Below, piece by piece: positions 1 to 7,741 of a stretch of DNA of 64,000 bases; position 1 is the stretch's first letter; every line of letters starts with the position of its first letter. Under the pieces are notes generated by a model, which worked only from the letters and a program-made list of their open reading frames with translations, made no database searches and had not been told where the DNA came from. A program made the position numbers and the translations under genes. Location: contig NZ_JAVDXN010000005.1 in assembly GCF_031457955.1 (NCBI RefSeq), forward strand, positions 62,001 to 126,000, read 5' to 3'. Source of the DNA: Mixta sp031457955 (GTDB lineage: Bacteria > Pseudomonadota > Gammaproteobacteria > Enterobacterales > Enterobacteriaceae).

Positions 1-307
1 CAACGTCGTGTTGCTTGTCGATCACCTCAGATAACAACAGTGTATTGCTGGCGGGAACCTGGCCCAACCGCTGGCTGTAAGGGCCGGTCCCGGCAATGCG
101 ATGCAGCGTGTTATCAACAATTTCAACTTCCAGATGCAGGACATTCGCTAACAGCGCGGCAAAATGCTGCACCGTTTTTTGGATCTTCATCAGCGTAGAG
201 CTGTTGTCTGTTTCATCACTCGATGCCATGAGCGCCGCAGGCTGTTCATCAAGGACGTTATCATCGGGCGCTTCTCTCAATTTGATAACGGGCGCTTCTT
301 TTCTCAT
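1..307 (-). CDS. ygeV: YgeV-like sigma54-dependent activator, N-terminal part only
   Basis: Reading leftward, an ATG at 307-305 preceded by AGAGGGATC opens a frame that stays open to the window edge (102 codons). After a variable first 40 residues the text (KTVQHFAALLANVLHLEVEIVDNTLHRIAGTG, in pieces) matches the sensory N-terminus of E. coli YgeV, a sigma54 enhancer-binding protein with PrdR/FhlA-like layout. The AAA+ and DNA-binding domains lie outside the window, so function rests on this N-terminal match. It is divergent from the ygeW operon, whose upstream region has a sigma54 promoter, and the TTTTCTCA half of a candidate operator overlaps its own start codon. Inferred role: activator of the purine-degradation operons here, possibly autoregulated. 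Confidence 0.8.
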   Translation of the reverse strand, partial: MRKEAPVIKLREAPDDNVLDEQPAALMASSDETDNSSTLMKIQKTVQHFAALLANVLHLEVEIVDNTLHRIAGTGPYSQRLGQVPASNTLLLSEVIDKQHDV

Positions 308-317
308 TTTGATCCCT
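299..317. promoter_or_regulatory. candidate activator half-site at ygeV/ygeW
   Basis: TTTTCTCA at 299-306, spacer TTT, then TGATCCCT: the left arm is identical to that of the palindrome upstream of ygfK, the right arm keeps only TGA. It lies about 119 bp upstream of the -24 GG of the ygeW promoter, a usual enhancer distance, and overlaps the ygeV start codon. Weak alone; supported by the better copies at 7529 and 12346. Confidence 0.35.
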
Positions 318-425
318 CTGGCAATCCACATTCGCCATATTTATTTTTCTTCCGCAGCAAGAGTAGCGCCAAAATAGCCCGGAAAAACATGACAGAAGCC
401 ACACTCTGTATCTCATGACAAAACC

Positions 426-441
426 TGGCACAAAACTTGTT
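426..441 (+). promoter_or_regulatory. sigma54 (-24/-12) promoter of the ygeW operon
   Basis: TGGCACAAAACTTGTT matches the sigma54 consensus TGGCACG-N4-TTGCW in register, with the -24 GG exact and GT instead of GC at -12. It stands 80 bp before the ygeW start codon. Expected to need an enhancer-binding activator, most simply the divergent YgeV-like protein. Confidence 0.65.
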
Positions 442-520
442 TGTTCCATTCCAGAACGTTTTCTCTTTTATCAACAGGCGACGTCTATTCTGCGATTTAA
501 CTCGAAAAGGTATTCAAATA

Positions 521-1711
521 ATGGATGAAATAAAACGACTGATTAAGCTGAGCCGTGAGAAAAAATCTGCTTTGCATAAAAAAGATTTTTTACTGAGCTG
601 GGAACAAACGCGTGATGAACTGGAGCAGGTACTTTACCTGGCGGAAGCGTTAAAACTGATGCGCGCTGGCAATATTGATACGCGCGTTTTCAATAACGGG
701 CTGGGTATTTCTCTCTTTCGCGATAATTCTACGCGCACGCGTTTCTCGTATGCCTCAGCGCTTAATTTGCTGGGGCTGGCGCAGCAGGATTTGGATGAGG
801 GGAAATCACAAATTGCTCATGGGGAAACGGTGCGTGAAACGGCCAATATGATCGCCTTCTGCGCGGAAGCGATTGGCATTCGGGACGATATGTATCTCGG
901 TGCGGGCAATGCCTATATGCGTGAAGTTGGCGCGGCGCTTGATGAAGGCTATCAGTGCGGCGTGCTGCCGCAGCGTCCGGCGGTGATTAATCTGCAATGC
1001 GATATCGATCACCCCACGCAGGCAATGGCGGATCTCGCCTGGCTGAAAGAGCATTTTGGCTCGCTGGAGCAGCTCAAAGGGAAAAAAATCGCCATGACCT
1101 GGGCCTATTCGCCCAGCTACGGCAAGCCGCTCTCCGTACCGCAAGGGATCATAGGGCTGATGACCCGCTTCGGCATGGATGTGACGCTGGCGCATCCGGA
1201 AGGTTATGGGCTGCTGCCTGAGGTGCTTGACGTGGCGGCCAATAATGCCCGCGCCTCCGGCGGTAGCTTCCGGCAGGTTGCGTCGATGGAAGCGGCATTT
1301 AAGGATGCCGATATCGTCTATCCAAAATCCTGGGCGCCGTGGCAGATCATGCAGCAGCGTACCGAGCTGCTGCGGAATCAGGATCAGGTTGGCCTGAAAG
1401 CGCTGGAGCAAACCTGCCTGGCGGAAAACGCCCGCCATCAGCACTGGCACTGTAGCGAAGAGATGATGAAGCTGACGCGCAACGGCAGCGCGCTCTATAT
1501 GCACTGCCTGCCAGCAGACATCAGCGGGGTCTCCTGCGAACACGGCGAGGTGGCGGCCAGCGTCTTTGAGCGTTACCGCATCCCAACCTATAAAGAAGCC
1601 AGCTGGAAGCCGCTGATTATCGCCGCCATGATTCTGGCGCGTAAGTTCACCAATCCGGCCGATATTCTGGCGCAGCGCCTTGAGGCGGCCGTGCCGCGCA
1701 TCTGTAAATAA
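521..1711 (+). CDS. ygeW: YgeW carbamoyltransferase-family protein
   Basis: 396 residues, the length of E. coli YgeW, with near-continuous similarity. The aspartate/ornithine carbamoyltransferase signature is visible: the carbamoyl-phosphate loop STRTR at residues 70-74 (context FRDNSTRTRFSYASA) and HCLP at about 328-331. The start at 521 is chosen over an in-frame upstream ATG at 437 because similarity begins there and AAAAGG precedes it. It is first of five co-directional genes (ygeW-ygeX-ygeY-hyuA-yqeA). In anaerobic purine breakdown YgeW is proposed to act on a ureido amino acid, releasing carbamoyl phosphate that YqeA could use to make ATP; the exact substrate is family knowledge plus inference. 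Confidence 0.92.
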   Translation: MDEIKRLIKLSREKKSALHKKDFLLSWEQTRDELEQVLYLAEALKLMRAGNIDTRVFNNGLGISLFRDNSTRTRFSYASALNLLGLAQQDLDEGKSQIAHGETVRETANMIAFCAEAIGIRDDMYLGAGNAYMREVGAALDEGYQCGVLPQRPAVINLQCDIDHPTQAMADLAWLKEHFGSLEQLKGKKIAMTWAYSPSYGKPLSVPQGIIGLMTRFGMDVTLAHPEGYGLLPEVLDVAANNARASGGSFRQVASMEAAFKDADIVYPKSWAPWQIMQQRTELLRNQDQVGLKALEQTCLAENARHQHWHCSEEMMKLTRNGSALYMHCLPADISGVSCEHGEVAASVFERYRIPTYKEASWKPLIIAAMILARKFTNPADILAQRLEAAVPRICK

Positions 1712-1782
1712 ACGCCCAGGCGTGTGGTTCGCTACCGGCAAACCAGCGCCAGTTTGCTGCTGTTTTGACTTGAGGAAGCTCT

Positions 1783-2985
1783 ATGTCTCAATTCGAGTTA
1801 CGTATGCAGATAGCCGACAACGCTAATCTGCGGCCGCAGCGGGATGCGGTATTTAACACTGACGCCGCCCGGCAGGCCCGCCGTTTTCACCGCACGCTCA
1901 GCGGTTATCAACCCACGCCGGTTTATGCGCTGGATAGCTTTGCCAGTGCTTTGGGGGTCGATAAGGTGCTGGTAAAGGATGAATCGCAGCGCTTTAACCT
2001 TAACGCTTTCAAAATGCTGGGCGGCACCTGGGCGGTGGCGCAGCTGTTGTGCAAAATCTGGCAGCTGGATGTTGCCACTTTCTCTTTCGATACCTTTCGC
2101 CAGCAGCCGCATCCGCCGCTCACGCTGGCGACCACCACCGACGGCAATCATGGCCGGGGCGTGGCGTGGGCGGCCAAAGCGCTGGGCCAGCACGCGGTTA
2201 TCTATATGCCGAAAGGCTCCTCTGCGGCGCGCGTTAAACATATCACCGATCTCGGCGCGGAATGCATCGTTACGGATATGAACTACGACGATACCGTGCG
2301 TTTGACGCTGCGCCATGCTCAGGAGAAAGGCTGGCATATGGTGCAGGATACCGCCTGGCAAGGCTACGAAGAGATTCCTACCTGGATTATGCAGGGCTAC
2401 GCCACGCTGGCCGATGAGGCGGTAGAGCAGCTGGATGCGCTGATCGCTGCGCCGCCGACGCACGTGCTGCTGCAGGCGGGCGTCGGCGCGATGGCGGCTG
2501 GGGTGCTGGGTTATCTGGTCGATCATTATGGGCCTGGCGCCGTGCGGGCGATAGTGGTGGAGCCGGAGCGTGCCGACTGCCTTTATCGTTCCGGCGTACA
2601 GGGCCAGATCGTCAACGTCGGCGGCGAGCTGAACACCATTATGGCGGGGCTGGCCTGCGGCGAACCCAACCCGTTGGGCTGGCCGCTGCTGCGCAACAAT
2701 GTGCATCACTTTATCTCCTGCGAAGATCGCGTTGCAGCGTTAGGCATGCGCGTTCTGGGCAACCCCCTTAAGGGCGATGCGGCGATTATTGCCGGGGAGT
2801 CAGGCGCGCCCGGTATGGGCGTACTGGCGGCGCTGTTGCACCACCCGCAGCGTCAGCGGCTGATGCAACAGCTTCATCTCACACCCGACTCACGCGTACT
2901 GATCATCAATACCGAAGGCGATACGGATCCTCAGCACTACCGTGAAGTGGTCTGGGAAGGCAAAGACGGAATATCACATCATTAA
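1783..2985 (+). CDS. ygeX: 2,3-diaminopropionate ammonia-lyase YgeX
   Basis: 400 residues, fold-type II PLP enzyme. The PLP lysine is K77 in NAFKMLGG, and TTTDGNHGRG (phosphate-binding/substrate region) and LLQAGVGAMA (glycine-rich PLP phosphate loop) are intact. Similarity to E. coli YgeX, a characterised diaminopropionate ammonia-lyase giving pyruvate and two ammonia, runs end to end. ATG is preceded by GAGGAAG. It sits 71 bp after ygeW and 15 bp before ygeY, so it is co-transcribed. In the island it would take 2,3-diaminopropionate, the three-carbon remnant of the purine ring, into pyruvate. Cytoplasmic. Confidence 0.93.
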   Translation: MSQFELRMQIADNANLRPQRDAVFNTDAARQARRFHRTLSGYQPTPVYALDSFASALGVDKVLVKDESQRFNLNAFKMLGGTWAVAQLLCKIWQLDVATFSFDTFRQQPHPPLTLATTTDGNHGRGVAWAAKALGQHAVIYMPKGSSAARVKHITDLGAECIVTDMNYDDTVRLTLRHAQEKGWHMVQDTAWQGYEEIPTWIMQGYATLADEAVEQLDALIAAPPTHVLLQAGVGAMAAGVLGYLVDHYGPGAVRAIVVEPERADCLYRSGVQGQIVNVGGELNTIMAGLACGEPNPLGWPLLRNNVHHFISCEDRVAALGMRVLGNPLKGDAAIIAGESGAPGMGVLAALLHHPQRQRLMQQLHLTPDSRVLIINTEGDTDPQHYREVVWEGKDGISHH

Positions 2986-3000
2986 ACAAGGATCACAGCG

Positions 3001-4215
3001 ATGGCTAAACCAATTCCTTTCAGCGACATTTTGGCGCTGGCAAAAAAATATCAACCGGAAATGACGCGCTTTTTACGCGACATGGTGGCGATCCCCAGCG
3101 AAAGCTGCGATGAAAAGCGCGTGGCGCAGCGGATTAAACAAGAGATGGAAAAAGTGGGCTTCGATAAGGTAGAAATCGATCCCATGGGCAATGTGCTGGG
3201 CTATATCGGCCACGGTCCGCGCCTGCTGGCGATGGATGCGCATATCGATACGGTCGGCGTGGGCAACATCAATAACTGGACTTTCGATCCCTACCTCGGC
3301 ATGGAGGATGATGAAATCATCGGTGGCCGTGGCACATCCGATCAGGAGGGCGGTATGGCCTCCATGGTCTATGCCGGGAAAATTATCAAGGACCTGGGAC
3401 TGGAAGATGAATATCAGCTGTTGGTCACCGGCACCGTACAGGAAGAGGACTGCGACGGCCTGTGCTGGCAGTACATTATTGAGCAATCAAACATTCGGCC
3501 GGAATTCGTGGTGAGTACCGAACCCACCGACTGCCGTATTTATCGCGGTCATCGCGGCAGGATGGAGATTCGCGTTGAGGTTGAGGGCATTAGCTGTCAT
3601 GGCTCCGCGCCGGAGCGCGGCGATAACGCAATTTTCAAAATGGCGCCGATATTGCTGGAGCTGCAAACGCTGGCCGACAGGCTGGGCAACGATGAATTCC
3701 TGGGCAAGGGCACGCTGACGGTTTCAGAAATCTTCTTTACCTCGCCAAGCCGCTGCGCCGTAGCGGACAGCTGCGCCGTCTCTATTGACCGTCGTCTGAC
3801 CTGGGGCGAAAGCTGGGAAGGGGCGTTGGAAGAGATTCGTGCCTTACCGGCGGTGCAGAAAGCCGGGGCGAAAGTCTCGCTCTATCAATATGACCGTCCT
3901 TCCTGGACCGGCCTGACCTATCCCACCGAATGTTACTTCCCCACCTGGAAGGTGCCAGAAGACCACTTTACGGTACGGGCATTAACTACCGCCTATCAGG
4001 GACTGTTTCAACAGCCGCCGACAGTGGATAAATGGACCTTTTCCACCAACGGGGTTTCGATCATGGGCCGTCACGGCATCCCGGTGATCGGCTTTGGGCC
4101 GGGTAAAGAACCGGAAGCGCATGCGCCCAACGAGAAGACCTGGAAATCGCATCTTGTCACCTGTGCGGCGATGTACGCGGCAATTCCGCTGGCATGGCTG
4201 CAACAGGATAGTTAA
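3001..4215 (+). CDS. ygeY: YgeY M20-family amidohydrolase
   Basis: 404 residues, like E. coli YgeY. M20/ArgE-DapE metal-site residues are visible: H81 and D83 (DAHIDT), D114 (GRGTSDQEGG), the catalytic and metal-binding E148-E149 (VQEEDCDG) and D177 (EPTD). A lid/dimerisation domain follows (GHRGRMEIRVEVEG, CHGSAPERGDNA). It probably hydrolyses an N-carbamoyl or N-acyl group from a diaminopropionate derivative upstream of YgeX; the substrate is inferred from gene context. 15 bp separate it from ygeX; a hairpin lies between it and hyuA. Confidence 0.9.
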   Translation: MAKPIPFSDILALAKKYQPEMTRFLRDMVAIPSESCDEKRVAQRIKQEMEKVGFDKVEIDPMGNVLGYIGHGPRLLAMDAHIDTVGVGNINNWTFDPYLGMEDDEIIGGRGTSDQEGGMASMVYAGKIIKDLGLEDEYQLLVTGTVQEEDCDGLCWQYIIEQSNIRPEFVVSTEPTDCRIYRGHRGRMEIRVEVEGISCHGSAPERGDNAIFKMAPILLELQTLADRLGNDEFLGKGTLTVSEIFFTSPSRCAVADSCAVSIDRRLTWGESWEGALEEIRALPAVQKAGAKVSLYQYDRPSWTGLTYPTECYFPTWKVPEDHFTVRALTTAYQGLFQQPPTVDKWTFSTNGVSIMGRHGIPVIGFGPGKEPEAHAPNEKTWKSHLVTCAAMYAAIPLAWLQQDS

Positions 4216-4223
4216 GCCGCTAA

Positions 4224-4245
4224 GGAGCGCCCGGCCGGGCGCTCC
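4224..4245 (+). other. perfect GC-rich palindrome in ygeY-hyuA gap
   Basis: GGAGCGCCCGG/CCGGGCGCTCC is a 22-bp perfect inverted repeat without a loop, filling most of the 42-bp gap. No T run follows, so it is more likely an RNA-processing, stability or attenuation element than a full terminator. The hyuA Shine-Dalgarno (CCAGGAG) starts right after it. Confidence 0.6.
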
Positions 4246-4257
4246 AGGAGTCGTATC

Positions 4258-5655
4258 ATGTTAACACTGATTAAAGGCGGGACGCTGGTTGACGATACGC
4301 GGGAACAGCGGGGCGACCTGCTGATCGAGGGTGAAAAAATCATCAAAACCGCCGCGCGCATTGATGCTGCCGTCGCCGATCGGATTATCGACGCCAGCGG
4401 CCTGCTGGTTATGCCCGGCGGCGTTGATGTCCATACGCATTTTAATATTGATACCGGCAGCGCCGTTAGCTGTGATGACTTTTATAGCGGCACGCGCGCG
4501 GCGGCCTGCGGCGGCACCACCACGATTGTCGATCATATGGGGTTTGGCCCCGCTGGCTGCAACCTGCATCATCAGCTGGAAAAATATCATCGCGATGCAC
4601 GCGGCAAGGCGGTGATTGACTACAGCTTTCACGGTGTGATTCAGCATGTTGATGAAGCTATCCTGGATGAACTCTACGCCATGGTGCATATGGAGGGCAT
4701 CAGCAGCTTTAAATTCTATCTGACCTATCAATATCACCTGAATGACGGCGATGTATTACGTTTGCTGGAGCGTCTGAAAGAGGTCGGTGCGTTGGCAACG
4801 GTACATCCGGAAAATGATGCGGTTATCGCGCATCATCGCCAACGGTTGCTGGCTGAAAACAAGCGTGCGCCGATCTGGCATGCCTTAAGCCGCCCGGTAG
4901 CCTGTGAAGCGGAGGCCATCGCCCGCAGCATCAATCTTGCCCAGCTGGCGGGTAACGCGCCGCTGTACATTGTGCATCTTTCTAACGGCCTGGGGATGGA
5001 CTATATCAAGCTGGCGAAAGCGCGCGGGCAACCGGTATGGATGGAGACCTGCCCACAATATCTGCTGCTGGATATTGGGCATTATCAGCGTGAAGATGCG
5101 CTGAAATATATTCTTAGCCCGCCGCTGCGGCCTCATCCGGAGCTGGACAGCCTGTGGGGCGGCATCAACGACGGCAGTATCGATACGGTCGCGACCGACC
5201 ACTGCACCTTCCCCTATTCCCTGCGGCAGGCGCGCGCGGCGGAGGATTTTACCCGCTGCCCGAACGGCCTGCCCGGCGTAGAAAATCGTCTGGCGCTGCT
5301 GTTCTCCGAAGGGGTGGCGAAAGGCAGGATTAGCGCTTCCCGCTTTGTCGCGTTGACCAGCGCCAATCCGGCGCGCTTGTTTGGTCTGTGGCCGGATAAA
5401 GGCAGCCTGCGCCCCGGCAGTGATGCCGATCTGGTGCTGTTCGATCCGCAGCGTCGTCAGGTGATTCGGCACGCCGATCTTCATGACAATACGGATTACT
5501 CTCCCTGGGAAGGCTTTGCCTGTGATGGCTGGCCGGTGATAACCCTTTCACGAGGCGAGATTGTCTGGCAGGACGGCATATTCTGCGGCCAGGCAGGGCA
5601 TGGGCGCTTTATCCATCGCAAACCTTTTTTCTTAAAACATCAGGAAGCCAAATGA
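4258..5655 (+). CDS. hyuA: HyuA dihydropyrimidinase/hydantoinase-family hydrolase
   Basis: 465 residues of the D-hydantoinase/dihydropyrimidinase family of binuclear zinc amidohydrolases. Metal ligands seen are H59 and H61 (VHTHF), the carboxylated lysine K152 (SSFKFYLTY), H183 (TVHPEN), a later histidine (YIVHLS) and D in VATDHC. It corresponds to E. coli HyuA (phenylhydantoinase activity reported; natural substrate probably a cyclic ureide in purine breakdown). Start ATG follows CCAGGAG. The stop overlaps the yqeA start (ATGA), indicating translational coupling. Confidence 0.92.
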   Translation: MLTLIKGGTLVDDTREQRGDLLIEGEKIIKTAARIDAAVADRIIDASGLLVMPGGVDVHTHFNIDTGSAVSCDDFYSGTRAAACGGTTTIVDHMGFGPAGCNLHHQLEKYHRDARGKAVIDYSFHGVIQHVDEAILDELYAMVHMEGISSFKFYLTYQYHLNDGDVLRLLERLKEVGALATVHPENDAVIAHHRQRLLAENKRAPIWHALSRPVACEAEAIARSINLAQLAGNAPLYIVHLSNGLGMDYIKLAKARGQPVWMETCPQYLLLDIGHYQREDALKYILSPPLRPHPELDSLWGGINDGSIDTVATDHCTFPYSLRQARAAEDFTRCPNGLPGVENRLALLFSEGVAKGRISASRFVALTSANPARLFGLWPDKGSLRPGSDADLVLFDPQRRQVIRHADLHDNTDYSPWEGFACDGWPVITLSRGEIVWQDGIFCGQAGHGRFIHRKPFFLKHQEAK

Positions 5656-6584
5656 AGCAGAGAATAGTATTGGCCCTTGGCGGCAACGCCTTAGGCAAAG
5701 GCCTGGCCGAGCAGATGAAGGCGGTTCATACCACGGCATCGGCGATTGTCGACTTGATTGCCGCGGGGCACGAACTGGTGATTACGCACGGTAATGGCCC
5801 GCAGGTGGGTATGATCCATCAGGCTTTTGAAGCGGCGGCCCATACGCCAACCCATTCACCTGTGTTGCCGATGTCGGTATGCGTGGCGCTAAGCCAGGGG
5901 TATATCGGTTACGATCTGCAAAACGCCATTCGGGAAAGGTTGCTTAAACGCGGTATCCACAAGTGCGTCACCTCGTTAATTACTCAGGTACGCGTCGATG
6001 CCGACGATCCCGCTTTTCTCTGTCCGGATAAGCCGATCGGCAGCTTTTTAACCAGAGAAAATGCCGACGCGCTGGCAGCTCAGGGCGTGGCGGTTAAACA
6101 GGACGCGGGGCGTGGCTGGCGACGTGTAGTGGCGTCGCCGGAGCCGAAAGAGATCGTTGAGATTGACGCCATCGACGCGCTGTTGGCCGCAGGCGTGGTG
6201 CCGGTGACCATCGGCGGCGGCGGCATTCCGGTGGTGGCGGAAGGCGAGGGGCTGAAAGGCGTCAGCGCGGTGATTGATAAAGATCGAGCCAGCGCGATTC
6301 TGGCGCGCGATCTGAATGCCGATATGCTGATCATTTTAACGGCAGTAGAGAAAGTGGCGATTAACTTTAATACGCCACAACAGCGCGACCTTGATCATAT
6401 GACAGCAGCTGAAGCTGAAAGGTACATTGCTGAAGGGCAATTTGCGCCCGGTTCGATGTTGCCAAAAGTTGAAGCGGCTCTGACGTTTGCCGCTTCGCGC
6501 CCCGGCAGGAAAACGTTAATCACACTGCTGGAGCGCGCCAAAGACGGGATTGCTGGTTTAACCGGAACTACTATTAGCGGCTAA
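5652..6584 (+). CDS. yqeA: carbamate kinase YqeA
   Basis: 310 residues of the carbamate kinase family: N-terminal ALGGNALGKG, HGNGPQVGMIH, the glycine-rich IGGGGIPV and the nucleotide-site DKDRASAILA are all present. It would convert carbamoyl phosphate and ADP to carbamate and ATP, giving substrate-level phosphorylation when coupled to YgeW. The start overlaps the hyuA stop by 4 bp, and it is the last gene of the ygeW operon; its last 11 bp overlap the end of the convergent xdhC-like gene. Confidence 0.93.
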   Translation: MKQRIVLALGGNALGKGLAEQMKAVHTTASAIVDLIAAGHELVITHGNGPQVGMIHQAFEAAAHTPTHSPVLPMSVCVALSQGYIGYDLQNAIRERLLKRGIHKCVTSLITQVRVDADDPAFLCPDKPIGSFLTRENADALAAQGVAVKQDAGRGWRRVVASPEPKEIVEIDAIDALLAAGVVPVTIGGGGIPVVAEGEGLKGVSAVIDKDRASAILARDLNADMLIILTAVEKVAINFNTPQQRDLDHMTAAEAERYIAEGQFAPGSMLPKVEAALTFAASRPGRKTLITLLERAKDGIAGLTGTTISG

Positions 6585-7428
6585 GCGGCATGGGTTTTTC
6601 CACCGGCACCAGCCTGGCGGCCGACGCCCGATGATCCTGCGGCAGCATTATCGAGCTTATCTGGCCGGTACGATGCAACTGAATCAGCTCGGCGATAATG
6701 CTGACGGCAATCTCCATTGGCGTCTCTGCGCCAATCTTCAGGCCAAGCGGAGCATGCAGCCGCGCCAGCTGCTCTTCGCTAAGGCCATGTTCTTTACGCA
6801 GCAGGTTGCGGAAATGGTGCGCTTTGCGCGTGCTCGCCAGTAACCCCAGATAGCGGAGCGGCAAAGAGATAAGCTGTTCCAGCGCTTCGCGATCTTCATG
6901 GTTGGTGGCGATAATCACATAGCTTTGATCGTCAAGGCCCAACTGAGGCACGATGGCGGCGTAATCGTTGCCGCCTACGCGTCGGCATACGGCTGGCAGC
7001 TCAGGATGCTGTAAATTAGCGGGCCAGGTATCCGCCAGCGTGACGATAAAGCCCAGCCCCACGGCCAGCCTGGCAACCTCGCGGTTAACATGTCCCGCCC
7101 CCAGCAGAAAAAGCGCTGGCCGACGTGGATAAACCGCAATATGAATGGTCATCGCGCCGCCGCAGTCTGAACCTACCGCGTTTTCGCCCTGACGTGCCAG
7201 CCGCGCCTCAAAAAGACGGGAAGCGCCCTGTACGATCGCCTCCCGCGCCGCCTCAATAGCCAGCCGCTCCATCATTCCGCCGCCAATAGTGCCTGCCGTA
7301 TCGCCCTGCTCGGTGACGATCATCCAGGCGGAATGACGCGGCGTAGAGCCGCGGCTCTCAATAATTTGCAGCAGGGCAAAGGCGCGATTCTGTTCCTCAA
7401 GGCGCGCCAGCTCGTTAAATAAACGCAT
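6574..7428 (-). CDS. XdhC/CoxI-family molybdenum-cofactor protein
   Basis: 284 residues. The N-terminal XdhC/CoxI domain is marked by IESRGSTPRHSAWM and GTIGGGMMERLAIEAA; the C-terminal Rossmann-like XdhC domain by LFLLGAGHVNREVARLA. The start at 7428 is preceded by AAAGGAGGAACAGCG; an upstream in-frame ATG lacks such a site. XdhC proteins bind molybdenum cofactor and help sulfurate and insert it into xanthine-dehydrogenase-type enzymes. It takes the place of yqeB-yqeC-ygfJ of the E. coli island but is inverted, and no molybdenum hydroxylase gene lies in the window, so its client is unknown; FdhF, the only molybdoenzyme here, is of another family. Confidence 0.85.
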   Translation of the reverse strand: MRLFNELARLEEQNRAFALLQIIESRGSTPRHSAWMIVTEQGDTAGTIGGGMMERLAIEAAREAIVQGASRLFEARLARQGENAVGSDCGGAMTIHIAVYPRRPALFLLGAGHVNREVARLAVGLGFIVTLADTWPANLQHPELPAVCRRVGGNDYAAIVPQLGLDDQSYVIIATNHEDREALEQLISLPLRYLGLLASTRKAHHFRNLLRKEHGLSEEQLARLHAPLGLKIGAETPMEIAVSIIAELIQLHRTGQISSIMLPQDHRASAARLVPVEKPMPLSR

Positions 7429-7528
7429 CGCTGTTCCTCCTTTATATCGATACCTGCTACCTCGCAACTCTTATGCCACTTCTTCATCACTATAAAAATC
7501 ATTAGGTTAACGATTGTTTCAGCGTTTT

Positions 7529-7547
7529 TTTTCTCATAGTGAGAAAA
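7529..7547. promoter_or_regulatory. palindromic activator site upstream of ygfK
   Basis: TTTTCTCA-TAG-TGAGAAAA is a perfect 8-bp inverted repeat with a 3-bp spacer, about 104 bp upstream of the -24 element of the ygfK sigma54 promoter. A degenerate second copy (CTTAACA-GAG-TGAGAAA, 7583-7599) lies between. The same sequence recurs upstream of uacT. Best reading: enhancer site of the YgeV-like activator. Confidence 0.6.
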
Positions 7548-7640
7548 CCAGAATCACTCTGACAACGTCTGATGATATTTCGCTTAACAGAGTGAGAAAC
7601 CGCTCACGCTCTGCGCTTGAAAACGTCGATACGGGCGGGG

Positions 7641-7656
7641 TGGTCTGGAAGTTGCT
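7641..7656 (+). promoter_or_regulatory. sigma54 promoter of ygfK-ssnA
   Basis: TGGTCTGGAAGTTGCT has the -24 GG and a complete TTGC at -12 in correct spacing. It lies 85 bp before the ygfK start. The leader contains a CTGCGC/GCGCAG inverted repeat (7673-7700). Confidence 0.6.
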
Positions 7657-7741
7657 TTAAGCAGATAACGGCCTGCGCGAACGAAACTGATATGGCGCAG
7701 CGGGCTGGCAAAACACAATAAATTTCAGCAAGGAGCAATGT

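Noticed and set aside
806..1741. 311-codon open frame on the minus strand
   Set aside because: Antisense to ygeW, which has clear homology and motifs; the antisense product shows none.
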